From assembly GCF_016238445.1 (NCBI RefSeq), contig NZ_JABANU010000009.1:1-64000 (forward strand): a DNA stretch of 64,000 nucleotides, read 5' to 3'. Made by a program: the position numbers and the translations under genes. The stretch is from Staphylococcus canis (GTDB taxonomy: Bacteria; Bacillota; Bacilli; Staphylococcales; Staphylococcaceae). Below, piece by piece: positions 31,501-40,238 of the stretch. The notes beneath the pieces are model-generated. The model was given only the letters and a program-made list of their open reading frames with translations. It searched no databases and was not told the origin of the DNA. Position 1 is the stretch's first letter, and each line of letters opens with the position of its first letter.

Positions 31501-32855
31501 ATGAATATGTTTACCGTGCAGGAACAATCGGTACAGTTGCAGAAAAAACAGCTTTTGGTTTTGTAAAGGGTTATCTCAACGACCAAGGTATTCATAAGCG
31601 TGGCGCTGAAGTAGACCGTTTAGTTAAAGGATGTACGGGTGTAAAACGTACGACAGGACAACATCCAGGTGGCATTATTGTAGTACCGGATTATATGGAC
31701 ATTTATGATTTTACGCCAATCCAATATCCAGCTGATGATCAAAACTCACCATGGATGACAACGCACTTTGACTTCCATTCTATTCACGATAACGTGTTGA
31801 AATTAGATATTCTTGGGCACGATGATCCAACAATGATTAGAATGTTACAAGATTTATCGGGAATTGATCCTAAAACGATTCCAATTGATGACCAAGAAAC
31901 AATGGGGATATTTAGTTCGCCTGAAACGCTAGGTGTAACTGAAGAGCAAATCTTATCCAAAACAGGCACGTATGGTGTACCAGAATTTGGTACCGGATTT
32001 GTACGACAAATGCTTGAAGATACTAAACCTACAACATTTTCAGAACTGGTACAAATTTCAGGATTATCCCACGGTACAGACGTATGGTTAGGAAATGCTC
32101 AAGAATTAATTCGAAGCGGTACATGTACATTATCAAGTTGTATCGGCTGTCGTGATGATATTATGGTGTACTTAATGTATGCAGGCTTAGAACCGTCTCT
32201 TGCCTTTAAAATTATGGAATCTGTACGTAAGGGTAAAGGCCTGACTGAAGAGTGGGAAGACATCATGAGAGATAATGATGTTCCGGAGTGGTATTTAGAT
32301 TCATGTAAAAAAATCAAATACATGTTCCCAAAAGCGCACGCAGCAGCGTATGTGTTAATGGCTTTTAGAATCGCCTATTTTAAAGTACATCATCCTTTAT
32401 ATTATTATGCAAGTTATTTTACCGTCCGCGCTTCAGACTTTGACTTACTGACTATGATAAAGGATAAAGATAGCATTCGTGAAACAGTGAAAGATATGTA
32501 TTCACGCTATATGGACTTAGGTAAAAAAGAAAAAGATGTTTTAACAGTTCTTGAAATTATGAATGAAATGGCTCATCGAGGTTTTCGTATGCAACCTGTG
32601 AATCTTGAAAAAAGTGAAGCTTTTGATTTTATAATAGAGGATGATACATTAATTCCTCCATTTATCGCCGTACCGGGACTCGGTGAAAACGTAGCAAAAC
32701 GTATCGTAGAAGCACGTAAAGATGGTCCTTTCTTATCTAAAGAAGATTTAAATAAAAAAGCAGGCGTATCTCAAAAAATTATTGACTATCTCGATGAATT
32801 AGGGTCATTACCTGATATGCCAGACAAAGCACAACTCTCTATTTTTGATATGTAG
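28542..32855 (+). CDS. polC: DNA polymerase III alpha subunit, PolC type
   Basis: Main replicative polymerase of low-GC Gram-positives, with built-in proofreading. Domains: N-terminal and OB region (to about 320), a PHP domain (VEFHLHTSMSQMDGV) interrupted by a DEDD exonuclease (VVFDVETTGLS, VAHNASFDMGF, HHRAIYDTEAT), then a zinc finger (CPKC...CECG), the polymerase site PDIDLNFSGEYQ, and the tail LSIFDM. The start is set at GTG 28542 (1437 residues): GAAGGTGG sits 8 nt before it and the protein then begins like S. aureus PolC. The ATG at 28512 has no ribosome binding site. Confidence 0.95.
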   Translation: MALQNQEKFKILLKQLKLTDHFDRDIVEQGELTRIDVSEKLREWTFYITLPHFLNYEDYAIFTHAMQESFSHIAKVDCFFNIQDVSNQDEYILKYFNECIEQTQLSPKVKGQLKQKKLIISGSVVKILVQNDVERDHFDKACNGSLVKAMKRSGFDINRVVFETDDSSHDNDLASLEAHIQQEDQQSAKEASEKIEKMKVQRAKQETQNESSVDKCQIGKPIHAEQVRPIESIIEEEFKVAIEGVIFDINLKELKSGRHIVELKVTDYTDSLVLKMFTRKNKDDLEHFKALSEGQWVRAQGRIEEDTFIRDLVMMMTDIEEIKRSPKQDKADEKRVEFHLHTSMSQMDGVSHISEYVAQAKKWGHEAIAVTDHNGVQAYPDAHVAAEKHGIKMIYGMEGMLVDDGVPIAYKPTDVDLKSATYVVFDVETTGLSNQYDKIIELAAVKVKDGEIIDKFERFSNPHEKLTETIKNLTHINDDMLKNAPEIEQVLTEFKEWVGDAIFVAHNASFDMGFIDTGYERLGFGPSHNGVIDTLELSRTINTSYGKHGLNFLAKKYGVELTQHHRAIYDTEATAYIFIKMLAQLKELGVHNHLDINQKLSNEDAYKRARPQHVTLIVQNQTGLKNLFKIVSESLVTYYYRTPRIPRSLLDEHREGILVGTACDEGEVFTAVMQRDQSEVERIAKYYDYIEVQPPELYQDLLDRELIRDNQTLVEIYERILDVGKSNQIPVIATGNVHYMHEHDAIARRILIASQPGNPLNRTTLPEAHFRTTDEMLDAFHFLGEARAKEIVVDNTRALAERIEKVVPIKDKLYTPNMDGANEEIRELSYNNAKKLYGESLPQIVIDRLEKELESIIGNGFAVIYLISQRLVKKSLEDGYLVGSRGSVGSSFVATMTEITEVNPLPPHYICPKCKKSEFFNDGSVGSGFDLPDKTCECGTEMIKEGQDIPFETFLGFKGDKVPDIDLNFSGEYQPHAHNYTKVLFGDEYVYRAGTIGTVAEKTAFGFVKGYLNDQGIHKRGAEVDRLVKGCTGVKRTTGQHPGGIIVVPDYMDIYDFTPIQYPADDQNSPWMTTHFDFHSIHDNVLKLDILGHDDPTMIRMLQDLSGIDPKTIPIDDQETMGIFSSPETLGVTEEQILSKTGTYGVPEFGTGFVRQMLEDTKPTTFSELVQISGLSHGTDVWLGNAQELIRSGTCTLSSCIGCRDDIMVYLMYAGLEPSLAFKIMESVRKGKGLTEEWEDIMRDNDVPEWYLDSCKKIKYMFPKAHAAAYVLMAFRIAYFKVHHPLYYYASYFTVRASDFDLLTMIKDKDSIRETVKDMYSRYMDLGKKEKDVLTVLEIMNEMAHRGFRMQPVNLEKSEAFDFIIEDDTLIPPFIAVPGLGENVAKRIVEARKDGPFLSKEDLNKKAGVSQKIIDYLDELGSLPDMPDKAQLSIFDM

Positions 32856-32878
32856 CAATATTCGACAATGATAGTTTG

Positions 32879-32907
32879 TTGTAGAGCTATATTGATTATG
32901 CTATAAT
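32879..32907 (+). promoter_or_regulatory. Promoter of the rimP-nusA-infB operon
   Basis: -35 TTGTAG (32879-32884), 17-nt spacer, extended -10 TGCTATAAT (TATAAT at 32902-32907). It starts a leader of about 80 nt that contains the hairpin at 32938-32960. Confidence 0.7.
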
Positions 32908-32937
32908 AATAATGCGTATAAAATAGACTCAAGGAGG

Positions 32938-32968
32938 AAGAGTGGGTATGACCCGCTCTTTTCTCTTT
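32938..32968 (+). terminator. Leader attenuator upstream of rimP
   Basis: AAGAGTGGGT (32938-32947) and ACCCGCTCTT (32951-32960) form a 10-bp stem (one G-U) with a 3-nt loop, followed by TTCTCTTTG. It sits between the operon promoter and rimP. In B. subtilis the equivalent operon is reported to be attenuated by NusA, and nusA is the second gene here. The structure is seen; the regulation is inferred. Confidence 0.7.
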
Positions 32969-32992
32969 GTTAATAGTGATAAGGGGGCTCGT

Positions 32993-33460
32993 ATGAGTAA
33001 AATTACAGAGCAAGTTGAAACATTAATTCATCCAGTCTTAAACGAATTGAATTATGAACTCGTTGATGTGGAATTTGTCAAAGAAGGGCGCGACCATTAC
33101 TTACGTATTGCAATTGATAAAGAAGGTGGCGTGGACTTAAATGACTGTACACTGGCTTCAGAACGTATTAGCGAAGTGATGGATGAGCATGATCCAATTC
33201 CACAAGCGTACTATTTAGATGTTTCTTCACCAGGCGCTGAGCGTCCAATAAAAAAAGAACAAGATTATTATAATGCTGTAAATCAGCCTATATTTGTATC
33301 TTTATATGCACCTGTTGAAGGTGAAAAGGAATGGCTTGGTCGTTTAATAGATGTCTCAGATGAAGCGATTGTTTTAGAAGTTCAAGTCAAATCAAAATTA
33401 AAACACATCACAATTCCACGTGATAAAGTTGCAAAAGCTAGACACGCTGTAATGCTGTAA
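32993..33460 (+). CDS. rimP: Ribosome maturation factor RimP
   Basis: Needed for 30S assembly. 155 residues with DVEFVKEGRDHYLRIAIDKEGGVDLNDC (two-domain alpha/beta plus SH3-like fold) and the conserved LDVSSPGAERPIKKE (about 80). ATG 32993 is chosen because AAGGGGGC precedes it. The longer in-frame start at 32942 lies within the attenuator hairpin. First gene of rimP-nusA-rnpM-ylxQ-infB-rbfA. Confidence 0.95.
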   Translation: MSKITEQVETLIHPVLNELNYELVDVEFVKEGRDHYLRIAIDKEGGVDLNDCTLASERISEVMDEHDPIPQAYYLDVSSPGAERPIKKEQDYYNAVNQPIFVSLYAPVEGEKEWLGRLIDVSDEAIVLEVQVKSKLKHITIPRDKVAKARHAVML

Positions 33461-33481
33461 GATTGTAAGGAGGAAGATTGA

Positions 33482-34639
33482 GTGGAAAGTAATGAATTAT
33501 TATTAGCTACCGAGTATTTAGAAAAAGAGAAAAAAATCCCAAGAGAAGTATTAGTTGATGCGATTGAAGCTGCTTTAATTACGGCTTACAAAAAGAACTA
33601 TGATAGTGCACGTAACGTACGTGTTGAATTGAATCTAGACAGTGGTACCTTCCACGTCATTTCCCGTAAAGAGGTTGTAGAAGAAGTTAATGATGATCGT
33701 GACGAAGTAGACTTATCTACAGCTTTAGTTAAAAATCCAGCATATGAAGTAGGAGATATCTATGAAGAAGATGTCACACCTAAAGATTTTGGTCGTGTAG
33801 GTGCTCAAGCAGCAAAACAAGCAGTTATGCAACGTTTACGTGATGCTGAACGTGAGATTCTCTATGAAGAGTTTATCGATAAAGAAGAAGACATTGTTAC
33901 AGGCGTGATTGATCGTGTCGATCATCGCTATGTTTATATTAATTTAGGACGTACAGAAGCGGTATTATCTGAAGCTGAGCGCAGTCCAAATGAAACGTAT
34001 TTACCAAATGAACGTATCAAAGTATATGTAAACAAGGTTGAACAAACAACAAAAGGACCACAAATATTTGTTTCTCGAAGTCACCCAGGATTACTCAAAC
34101 GTTTATTTGAACAAGAAGTTCCTGAGATTTACGAAGGAACTGTAGAAGTTAAATCAGTTGCCCGTGAAGCAGGAGATCGTTCTAAAATTAGTGTTTACGC
34201 GTCTAATCCTGATATTGATGCAGTTGGAGCTTGCGTCGGTGCAAAAGGCGCACGTGTAGAAGCAGTGGTTGAAGAACTTGGTGGCGAAAAAATCGATATC
34301 GTACAATGGAGTGAAGATCCGAAAACATTTGTAAGTAATGCATTAAGTCCTTCACAAGTTATTGATGTCATTGTAGATGAAGAAAATCAATCAACTACTG
34401 TAATTGTACCTGATTATCAATTGTCACTTGCAATTGGTAAGAGAGGACAGAACGCACGATTAGCAGCTAAATTAACAGGATGGAAAATCGATATTAAATC
34501 TGAAAGTGATGCTAAAGCTTTAGGTATTGGTCAAACAGAAACACCATCCGCTTCAGAAGAAAGTAAATCTGATATTTTCTCTGATGATTACGAAGCGCCT
34601 GAAACTGAGGACGTTATAGATCAAAGTGAGGAGAAGTAA
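33482..34639 (+). CDS. nusA: Transcription elongation/termination factor NusA
   Basis: Binds RNA polymerase and stimulates pausing and intrinsic termination. The N-terminal RNAP-binding domain (about 1-130) is followed by S1 ([21 protein letters not shown]), KH1 and KH2 ([14 protein letters not shown] and [20 protein letters not shown]). After about residue 345 comes a short acidic tail without the AR repeats of E. coli NusA. 385 residues. GTG start with AAGGAGGA upstream. Confidence 0.97.
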   Translation: MESNELLLATEYLEKEKKIPREVLVDAIEAALITAYKKNYDSARNVRVELNLDSGTFHVISRKEVVEEVNDDRDEVDLSTALVKNPAYEVGDIYEEDVTPKDFGRVGAQAAKQAVMQRLRDAEREILYEEFIDKEEDIVTGVIDRVDHRYVYINLGRTEAVLSEAERSPNETYLPNERIKVYVNKVEQTTKGPQIFVSRSHPGLLKRLFEQEVPEIYEGTVEVKSVAREAGDRSKISVYASNPDIDAVGACVGAKGARVEAVVEELGGEKIDIVQWSEDPKTFVSNALSPSQVIDVIVDEENQSTTVIVPDYQLSLAIGKRGQNARLAAKLTGWKIDIKSESDAKALGIGQTETPSASEESKSDIFSDDYEAPETEDVIDQSEEK

Positions 34640-34651
34640 GGAGGGATTTTG

Positions 34652-34939
34652 ATGAAAAAACGTAAAATTCCTATGCGCAAATGTATCCTTTCAAATGAAA
34701 TGAAGCCTAAAAAAGAAATGATTCGTGTTGTACAAAATAAAGAAGGCGAAATTTCGGCTGATGCGACTGGGAAAAAACCAGGTCGTGGCGCGTATGTATC
34801 TAAAGATATTGAACTTATTGAAAAAGCACAAAAAGAGCAGAAGCTCGAACAGTTTTTCAAAGTTTCACCTGAGACTTTAGAACCGGTTTATAAAGAGATT
34901 ATTAGATTAATTTATAGAGAAGAGATACCAACAAAATGA
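34652..34939 (+). CDS. rnpM: YlxR family RNA-binding protein (RNase P modulator RnpM)
   Basis: 95 residues of the DUF448/YlxR family. The B. subtilis member was reported to bind the RNase P RNA and modulate its activity. The signature is visible: IPMRKCILSNEMKPKKEMIRVV at the N-terminus and GKKPGRGAYVSKD in the middle. ATG 34652 follows GGAGGG by 6 nt; a TTG one codon earlier is in frame. Overlaps the next gene by 4 nt (ATGA). Confidence 0.9.
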   Translation: MKKRKIPMRKCILSNEMKPKKEMIRVVQNKEGEISADATGKKPGRGAYVSKDIELIEKAQKEQKLEQFFKVSPETLEPVYKEIIRLIYREEIPTK

Positions 34940-35238
34940 ATCAGCAATTTTTAAACTTTTTAGGGCTTGCCATGCGTGCAGGTAAAGTCAAATCCGGAGA
35001 AGCGGCACTTTTATCAGAATTAAAGAAGCATAATCTAAAGCTAGTTTTAATTGCAAAAGACGCTTCTGAACAAACGCAACGTCAAATGATTCAAAAATGT
35101 AATGCCCTTCAAATACCTTATCGACTTATAAGTAATCGCGTTGAACTCGGACATGCTTTAGGGAAAAACGCACGTGTCCACATAGGTATAACCGATCAAG
35201 GTTTTGCTCGAAAGTTAATATCAATGATCGATGATTAA
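34936..35238 (+). CDS. ylxQ: L7Ae/L30e family ribosomal protein YlxQ
   Basis: 100 residues of the L7Ae family, which binds kink-turn RNA. The N-terminal FLNFLGLAMRAGKVKSGEAALL and central KLVLIAKDASEQTQRQM match the family. Member of the conserved nusA-ylxR-ylxQ-infB cluster. The ATG overlaps the rnpM stop, so the two are co-translated. Role in the ribosome is not settled. Confidence 0.9.
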   Translation: MNQQFLNFLGLAMRAGKVKSGEAALLSELKKHNLKLVLIAKDASEQTQRQMIQKCNALQIPYRLISNRVELGHALGKNARVHIGITDQGFARKLISMIDD

Positions 35239-35254
35239 TTAAAGGAGTGGTTTA

Positions 35255-37348
35255 ATGACTAAACAAAGAATTTACGAATATGCAAAAGAGTTAAATATAA
35301 AAAGTAAAGATATTATTGATGAATTAAAGAAAAATGGTGTTGAAGTTTCTAACCACATGCAAGCATTAGAAGCAGATCAAGTAAAACAATTAGATAAAGT
35401 CTTTAAAAAAGATAAAGCTAACAATGGACAATCTAAATCAACTACTCAATCCAATCATCAGAAAAAACAACAAAATAATAAAAATCAAAAAAATAACGCT
35501 AAAGGTAAAAACAACAAGAATAATAAAAAGAATACTAAAGGTAAAAATAATAAGAAACAAAATAAACAACCTGAACCTAAAGAGCCTAAAGAATTACCTT
35601 CAAAAATCACATATACTGAAGGCATTACAGTAGGTGAACTCGCTGAAAAATTAGGCGTAGATTCATCTGAAATTATTAAAAAATTATTCTTACTTGGTAT
35701 TGTGGCAAATATAAATCAATCTCTTGACATTGAAGCACTGGAGCTAGTGGCATCAGACTATGGCGTTGAGCTAGAAGAAGAGGTCATTGTTGATGATAAT
35801 GATTTAGATATTTATTTTGAAGATGTTGAAGAAGATGAAGATGCTACTGAGCGCCCAGCGGTTGTTACAATTATGGGACACGTTGACCATGGTAAAACTA
35901 CTTTATTAGACTCGATTCGAAATACGCGTGTCACTGAAGGAGAAGCTGGCGGTATTACGCAACATATCGGGGCATATCAAATTGAAAATAAAGGCAAAAA
36001 AATTACTTTCTTAGATACACCAGGTCACGCTGCATTTACAACAATGCGTGCAAGAGGTGCTCAAGTTACTGATATCACAATTTTAGTGGTTGCAGCAGAT
36101 GATGGTGTAATGCCTCAAACAATTGAAGCAATCAACCATGCTAAAGCTGCTGAAGTGCCGATTATTGTAGCAGTGAATAAGATTGATAAACCAACAGCAA
36201 ATCCAGATCGTGTTATGCAAGAGTTAGCTGAATATAATTTAATCCCAGAAGATTGGGGTGGCGATACGATTTTCGTTCCGTTATCTGCATTAAGTGGTGA
36301 TGGTATTGATGACTTATTGGAAATGCTTATTTTAGTTTCAGAAGTTCAAGAATTAAAAGCAAATGCAGATAAAGCGGCAGTAGGTACTGTGATTGAAGCA
36401 GAACTGGATAAATCACGTGGACCAGCAGCATCATTATTAGTACAAAATGGTACATTAAATGTTGGAGATGCATTAGTTGTCGGAAACACACACGGAAAAG
36501 TTCGTGCGATGGTTAACGATTTAGGTAAACGTATTAAATCGGCAGGGCCATCAACGCCGGTTGAAATTACTGGTCTTCATGATGTACCTCAAGCAGGTGA
36601 CCGTTTTGTTGTATTTAAAGATGAGAAAAAAGCGCGTCGCATTGGTGAAGCACGTGAAGAAGAAAGTATTATTCAACAGCGTCAAGAAAGTAAAAATGTT
36701 TCACTTGATAACTTATTCGAACAAATGAAGCAAGGTGAAATGAAAGACCTTAACGTGATTATTAAAGGTGACGTACAAGGTTCAGTAGAAGCACTTGCCG
36801 CTTCATTAATGAAAATCGATGTAGAAGGTGTTAACGTTCGCATTATTCATACAGCAACAGGTGCGATTAATGAATCAGATGTTACGTTAGCGAATGCATC
36901 AAATGGTATCATCATTGGCTTTAACGTACGTCCTGATGCTGGCGCTAAACGTGCAGCTGAAGCGGAAAATGTAGATATGCGTTTACACCGCGTTATTTAT
37001 AACGTGATTGAAGAAATTGAAGCTGCAATGAAAGGTATGCTTGACCCTGAATTTGAAGAGCAAGTTATTGGTCAAGCAGAAGTGCGTCAAACTTTCAAAG
37101 TATCTAAAGTGGGTACTATTGCAGGTTGTTACGTTACTGAAGGTAAAATCACACGAGATTCAGGTGTGCGTGTCATTCGTGACGGTATCGTACAATTTGA
37201 AGGTAATATTGACACATTGAAACGATTCAAAGACGATGCCAAAGAAGTCACACAAGGATATGAATGTGGTATCACGATTGAAAAATACAATGACATCAAA
37301 GAAGGCGATGTTATTGAAGCATATCTTATGGTTGAAGTAGAAAGATAA
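35255..37348 (+). CDS. infB: Translation initiation factor IF-2
   Basis: GTPase that places fMet-tRNA in the P site. Two IF2-N domains: residues about 1-50, and [22 protein letters not shown] near 125. Between them lies a Lys/Asn/Gln-rich linker (about 52-105) of near-repeats such as [19 protein letters not shown]. The GTPase domain has G1 [12 protein letters not shown] (about 208-219), DTPGHAAF and NKIDK, followed by domains II-IV. 697 residues. TAAAGGAGTGG precedes the ATG. Confidence 0.97.
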   Translation: MTKQRIYEYAKELNIKSKDIIDELKKNGVEVSNHMQALEADQVKQLDKVFKKDKANNGQSKSTTQSNHQKKQQNNKNQKNNAKGKNNKNNKKNTKGKNNKKQNKQPEPKEPKELPSKITYTEGITVGELAEKLGVDSSEIIKKLFLLGIVANINQSLDIEALELVASDYGVELEEEVIVDDNDLDIYFEDVEEDEDATERPAVVTIMGHVDHGKTTLLDSIRNTRVTEGEAGGITQHIGAYQIENKGKKITFLDTPGHAAFTTMRARGAQVTDITILVVAADDGVMPQTIEAINHAKAAEVPIIVAVNKIDKPTANPDRVMQELAEYNLIPEDWGGDTIFVPLSALSGDGIDDLLEMLILVSEVQELKANADKAAVGTVIEAELDKSRGPAASLLVQNGTLNVGDALVVGNTHGKVRAMVNDLGKRIKSAGPSTPVEITGLHDVPQAGDRFVVFKDEKKARRIGEAREEESIIQQRQESKNVSLDNLFEQMKQGEMKDLNVIIKGDVQGSVEALAASLMKIDVEGVNVRIIHTATGAINESDVTLANASNGIIIGFNVRPDAGAKRAAEAENVDMRLHRVIYNVIEEIEAAMKGMLDPEFEEQVIGQAEVRQTFKVSKVGTIAGCYVTEGKITRDSGVRVIRDGIVQFEGNIDTLKRFKDDAKEVTQGYECGITIEKYNDIKEGDVIEAYLMVEVER

Positions 37349-37396
37349 GATATTAACATGAAAATGATGTTTTCACAGTAAAAGAGGTGATACAAA

Positions 37397-37741
37397 ATGA
37401 ATATGAGAGCTGAACGTGTTGGTGAACAAATGAAACAAGAATTGATGGATGTCATCAATAACAAACTTAAAGATCCGAGAGTTGGATTTTTAACAATTAC
37501 AGATGTTCAACCTACAAACGATTTATCATTAGCAAAGGTTTATTTTACAGTACTTGGTGATGATAAAGAGCGAGAAGATACTTTTAAAGGTCTTGAAAAA
37601 GCAAAAGGTTTCTTGAAAACTGAAATAGCACAGCGTATGCGTTTGAGAATAGTACCTGACTTACAATTTGAATATGACGAATCTATCGATTATGGTAATC
37701 GTATTGAGCGTCTTATCCAAGAGTTACACCAAAAAGATTAA
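37397..37741 (+). CDS. rbfA: Ribosome-binding factor A
   Basis: 30S maturation factor with a KH-like fold. 114 residues; [34 protein letters not shown] at the N-terminus and [22 protein letters not shown] at the C-terminus are typical. AAAGAGGTGA precedes the ATG. Last gene of the rimP operon before the terminator at 37751. Confidence 0.96.
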   Translation: MNMRAERVGEQMKQELMDVINNKLKDPRVGFLTITDVQPTNDLSLAKVYFTVLGDDKEREDTFKGLEKAKGFLKTEIAQRMRLRIVPDLQFEYDESIDYGNRIERLIQELHQKD

Positions 37742-37750
37742 CACATTCAT

Positions 37751-37799
37751 AAGGATACGTTTTTGACAGTAAGGAACGTCAGATAACGTATCCTTTTTT
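37751..37799 (+). terminator. Terminator between rbfA and truB
   Basis: AAGGATACGTT (37751-37761) pairs with AACGTATCCTT (37785-37795) and is followed by T's to 37799. TGAC/GTCA pairing inside the loop adds stability. Confidence 0.88.
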
Positions 37800-37816
37800 G
37801 TGTGAGGAGGGATTCT

Positions 37817-38734
37817 ATGTATAATGGCATTTTACCTGTTTACAAAGAAAGAGGTTTGACAAGTCATGATATTGTTTTTAAATTACGTAAAATATTAAAA
37901 ACTAAAAAGATAGGGCATACAGGTACGCTTGATCCTGAAGTTGATGGCGTCTTACCAATTTGTATTGGACAAACGACTAAAGTCAGTGATTATGTAATGA
38001 ACATGGGTAAAACGTATCACGCTGAAGTAACAGTTGGTTTTTCAACAACTACTGAAGATCAAACAGGAGAACGTTTGGAAGAAAAGAACATCGCTCCTAA
38101 TGATTTAACAGCCAATGAGGTGGATGAAATACTTCAGAAATTTCAAGGTACCATCACTCAAATACCACCTATGTATTCATCTGTCAAAGTGAATGGAAAA
38201 AAATTATATGAGTATGCACGTAACGGAGAAATAGTTGAACGCCCGGAACGGAAAGTGCGTATTACTCACATAGAGCGTACTTCTGAGTTACAATTTAAAC
38301 AGAATATCATGACTTTTGAAATAGAAGTGAGTTGTGGAAAAGGGACTTATATTCGTACTTTAGCAACAGATATTGGACGAGCGTTAGGTTATCCTGCACA
38401 TATGTCGAAACTCACGCGTACAATGAGTGGAGGATTTGAATTGAATCAAGCATTCACAATTGAATCAATTCAATCCTTACATGATGAAAAACAGTTGCAA
38501 TCTAAACTATTCCCAATGATTTATGGTTTAAAAGCATTACCTCGATATGAAGTTAAAGATGCTACACTTAAAAACCGTATTTTAAACGGACAAAAATTAC
38601 TAAAACATATTGTTAAGACACCATTTGAGCACGAAATTGTAATGTGGGATAATGAAGCTGAACGCGTTTTAGCAATTTATGAAGTGCATCCTAAACACGA
38701 TAATGAAATAAAACCAAAAAAGGTATTTCACTAA
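37817..38734 (+). CDS. truB: tRNA pseudouridine(55) synthase
   Basis: Makes pseudouridine 55 in the T-loop of tRNAs. The catalytic Asp lies in [21 protein letters not shown] (near residue 40). Also seen: [21 protein letters not shown] and [12 protein letters not shown]. 305 residues. ATG 37817 follows GAGGAGG by 6 nt; the longer in-frame start at 37802 lies before that site and is rejected. ribF follows after 15 nt. Confidence 0.95.
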   Translation: MYNGILPVYKERGLTSHDIVFKLRKILKTKKIGHTGTLDPEVDGVLPICIGQTTKVSDYVMNMGKTYHAEVTVGFSTTTEDQTGERLEEKNIAPNDLTANEVDEILQKFQGTITQIPPMYSSVKVNGKKLYEYARNGEIVERPERKVRITHIERTSELQFKQNIMTFEIEVSCGKGTYIRTLATDIGRALGYPAHMSKLTRTMSGGFELNQAFTIESIQSLHDEKQLQSKLFPMIYGLKALPRYEVKDATLKNRILNGQKLLKHIVKTPFEHEIVMWDNEAERVLAIYEVHPKHDNEIKPKKVFH

Positions 38735-38749
38735 AGGAGATTTAGCATT

Positions 38750-39721
38750 ATGGAAGTAATAGAAATTACCCATCCTATACAAGAAAATCAATTAATACAT
38801 GAAGATATTGCGATTGTCTTAGGATTTTTTGATGGATTACATCTAGGGCATCAATCTTTATTTCAAAAACTGGATGAGGTGGCGAAAGCAAAAGGTTTAA
38901 AAAAAGCCATTATGACTTTTGATCCGCATCCTTCAGTTGTATTAAATCCAAAACAAAAAAGAACAACGTATCTTACACCACTTGAAGATAAAATTGAAAT
39001 GTTAGAAGAAAAAGATATCGACTATTGTATTGTAGTTAATTTTTCATCTAGATTTGCGGATGTTTCACCAGAAGAGTTTGTGAAAGATTACTTGATTAAA
39101 AATCATGCTCAAGTAATTATTGCTGGTTTTGATTTTACATTTGGTAAATATGGAAAAGGTAATATGGCGATGATGCAAGAGTACTTTGACCATTTAGAAT
39201 GTATCACAGTGAGTAAACAAGATTTAAATGGCGAAAAAATTTCAACAACGGCAATTCGAGAAGCACTCTTAACGGGGAATCTATCTGAAGCGAATGAAGC
39301 ATTAGGATATAGATATCGAATTAAAGGTACAGTCGTACAAGGAGAAAAACGTGGTCGAACAATTGGTTTTCCGACTGCAAATATTCAGCCATCTGACGAT
39401 TATGTTTTACCCGCAAAAGGTGTATACGCAGTGAGTATGAAAATTGGATCTAGTGATAAAGTATATCGTGGCGTATGTAACGTTGGTGTCAAACCTACTT
39501 TCCACGACGACCTTCCGCAAGTTGTGATTGAAGTCAATATTTTTGATTTTGATGAAAATATTTATGGTGAGCGTGTTGTAATTGATTGGCATCATTATTT
39601 AAGACCTGAACTTAAATTTGATGGTATCGATCCACTCGTTGCTCAAATGAATCAAGATAAAGAACGTGCGAAATATTTATTAGCTGTTGATTTTGGCGAT
39701 GAGGTATCGTATAATATTTAA
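38750..39721 (+). CDS. ribF: Bifunctional riboflavin kinase / FMN adenylyltransferase
   Basis: Makes FMN and FAD from riboflavin. The N-terminal nucleotidyltransferase has GFFDGLHLGHQSLF (residues 25-38) and AGFDFTFGKYGKGN. The C-terminal kinase has GEKRGRTIGFPTANI (about 199-213). 323 residues, normal. AAAGGAGA precedes the ATG. The promoter of rpsO lies inside its last 35 nt. Confidence 0.96.
   Translation: MEVIEITHPIQENQLIHEDIAIVLGFFDGLHLGHQSLFQKLDEVAKAKGLKKAIMTFDPHPSVVLNPKQKRTTYLTPLEDKIEMLEEKDIDYCIVVNFSSRFADVSPEEFVKDYLIKNHAQVIIAGFDFTFGKYGKGNMAMMQEYFDHLECITVSKQDLNGEKISTTAIREALLTGNLSEANEALGYRYRIKGTVVQGEKRGRTIGFPTANIQPSDDYVLPAKGVYAVSMKIGSSDKVYRGVCNVGVKPTFHDDLPQVVIEVNIFDFDENIYGERVVIDWHHYLRPELKFDGIDPLVAQMNQDKERAKYLLAVDFGDEVSYNI
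39687..39715 (+). promoter_or_regulatory. rpsO promoter inside the 3' end of ribF
   Basis: -35 TTGATT (39687-39692), 17-nt spacer, -10 TATAAT (39710-39715). The expected start is near 39722, exactly where the structured rpsO leader begins. Confidence 0.65.
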
Positions 39722-39823
39722 GGTCTAATCATAGTTAGCATTACGACCTTAATCTTGGTAGGTTGAGACTCCGACGCCTGACTCAGATTAAGGTATCACA
39801 CTATTTTAAGGAGGAAATTGATA
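39722..39823 (+). promoter_or_regulatory. Structured leader of rpsO, candidate S15 autoregulatory site
   Basis: CCTTAATCT (39747-39755) pairs perfectly with AGATTAAGG (39785-39793). It encloses a region with further short complementarities (TGAG 39764-39767 with CTCA 39782-39785; AGG with CCT), suggesting a branched structure. There is no T tract, so it is not a terminator. S15 of Geobacillus and relatives binds a branched leader of its own mRNA; identity with that motif is inferred. Confidence 0.55.
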
Positions 39824-40093
39824 ATGGCAATTTCACAAGAACGCAAAAACGAAATTATTAAAGAATATCGCACACATGAATCAGATACTGGATCTCCAGA
39901 GGTTCAAATCGCGGTATTAACTGCTGAAATCACAGCATTAAACGACCACTTACGCATTCACAAAAAAGACCACCACTCTCGTCGTGGTTTATTAAAAATG
40001 GTAGGTCGTCGTCGTCACTTATTAAACTACTTACGTGACAAAGATATTCAACGTTACCGTGAATTAATTAAATCATTAGGTATCCGTCGTTAA
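39824..40093 (+). CDS. rpsO: 30S ribosomal protein S15
   Basis: 89 residues. The S15 signature [20 protein letters not shown] (about 17-36) and [19 protein letters not shown] are intact. The start ATG 39824 follows AAGGAGG (39808-39814) at a normal distance; the in-frame ATG two codons earlier is too close. Preceded by its own promoter and leader and followed by a strong terminator. Confidence 0.98.
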   Translation: MAISQERKNEIIKEYRTHESDTGSPEVQIAVLTAEITALNDHLRIHKKDHHSRRGLLKMVGRRRHLLNYLRDKDIQRYRELIKSLGIRR

Positions 40094-40122
40094 TTTTAAT
40101 TTAACGCGTTGTTTACATGAGA

Positions 40123-40155
40123 GAAAGAGACCATTTTTGGTTTCTTTCTTTTTTT
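40123..40155 (+). terminator. Terminator after rpsO
   Basis: GAAAGAGACCA (40123-40133) pairs with TGGTTTCTTTC (40138-40148) around a TTTT loop, followed by seven T. Confidence 0.9.
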
Positions 40156-40238
40156 ACTATTAAACACGATAGATGTAAGATATAATATTTAAAGAAACAA
40201 GCTACGAAATGTTTAAACAGTGAGAGAGGAGATTTATC

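Noticed and set aside
35424-35633. 69-aa plus-strand frame in infB
   Set aside because: A frame-shifted reading of the A-rich Lys/Asn linker of IF-2.
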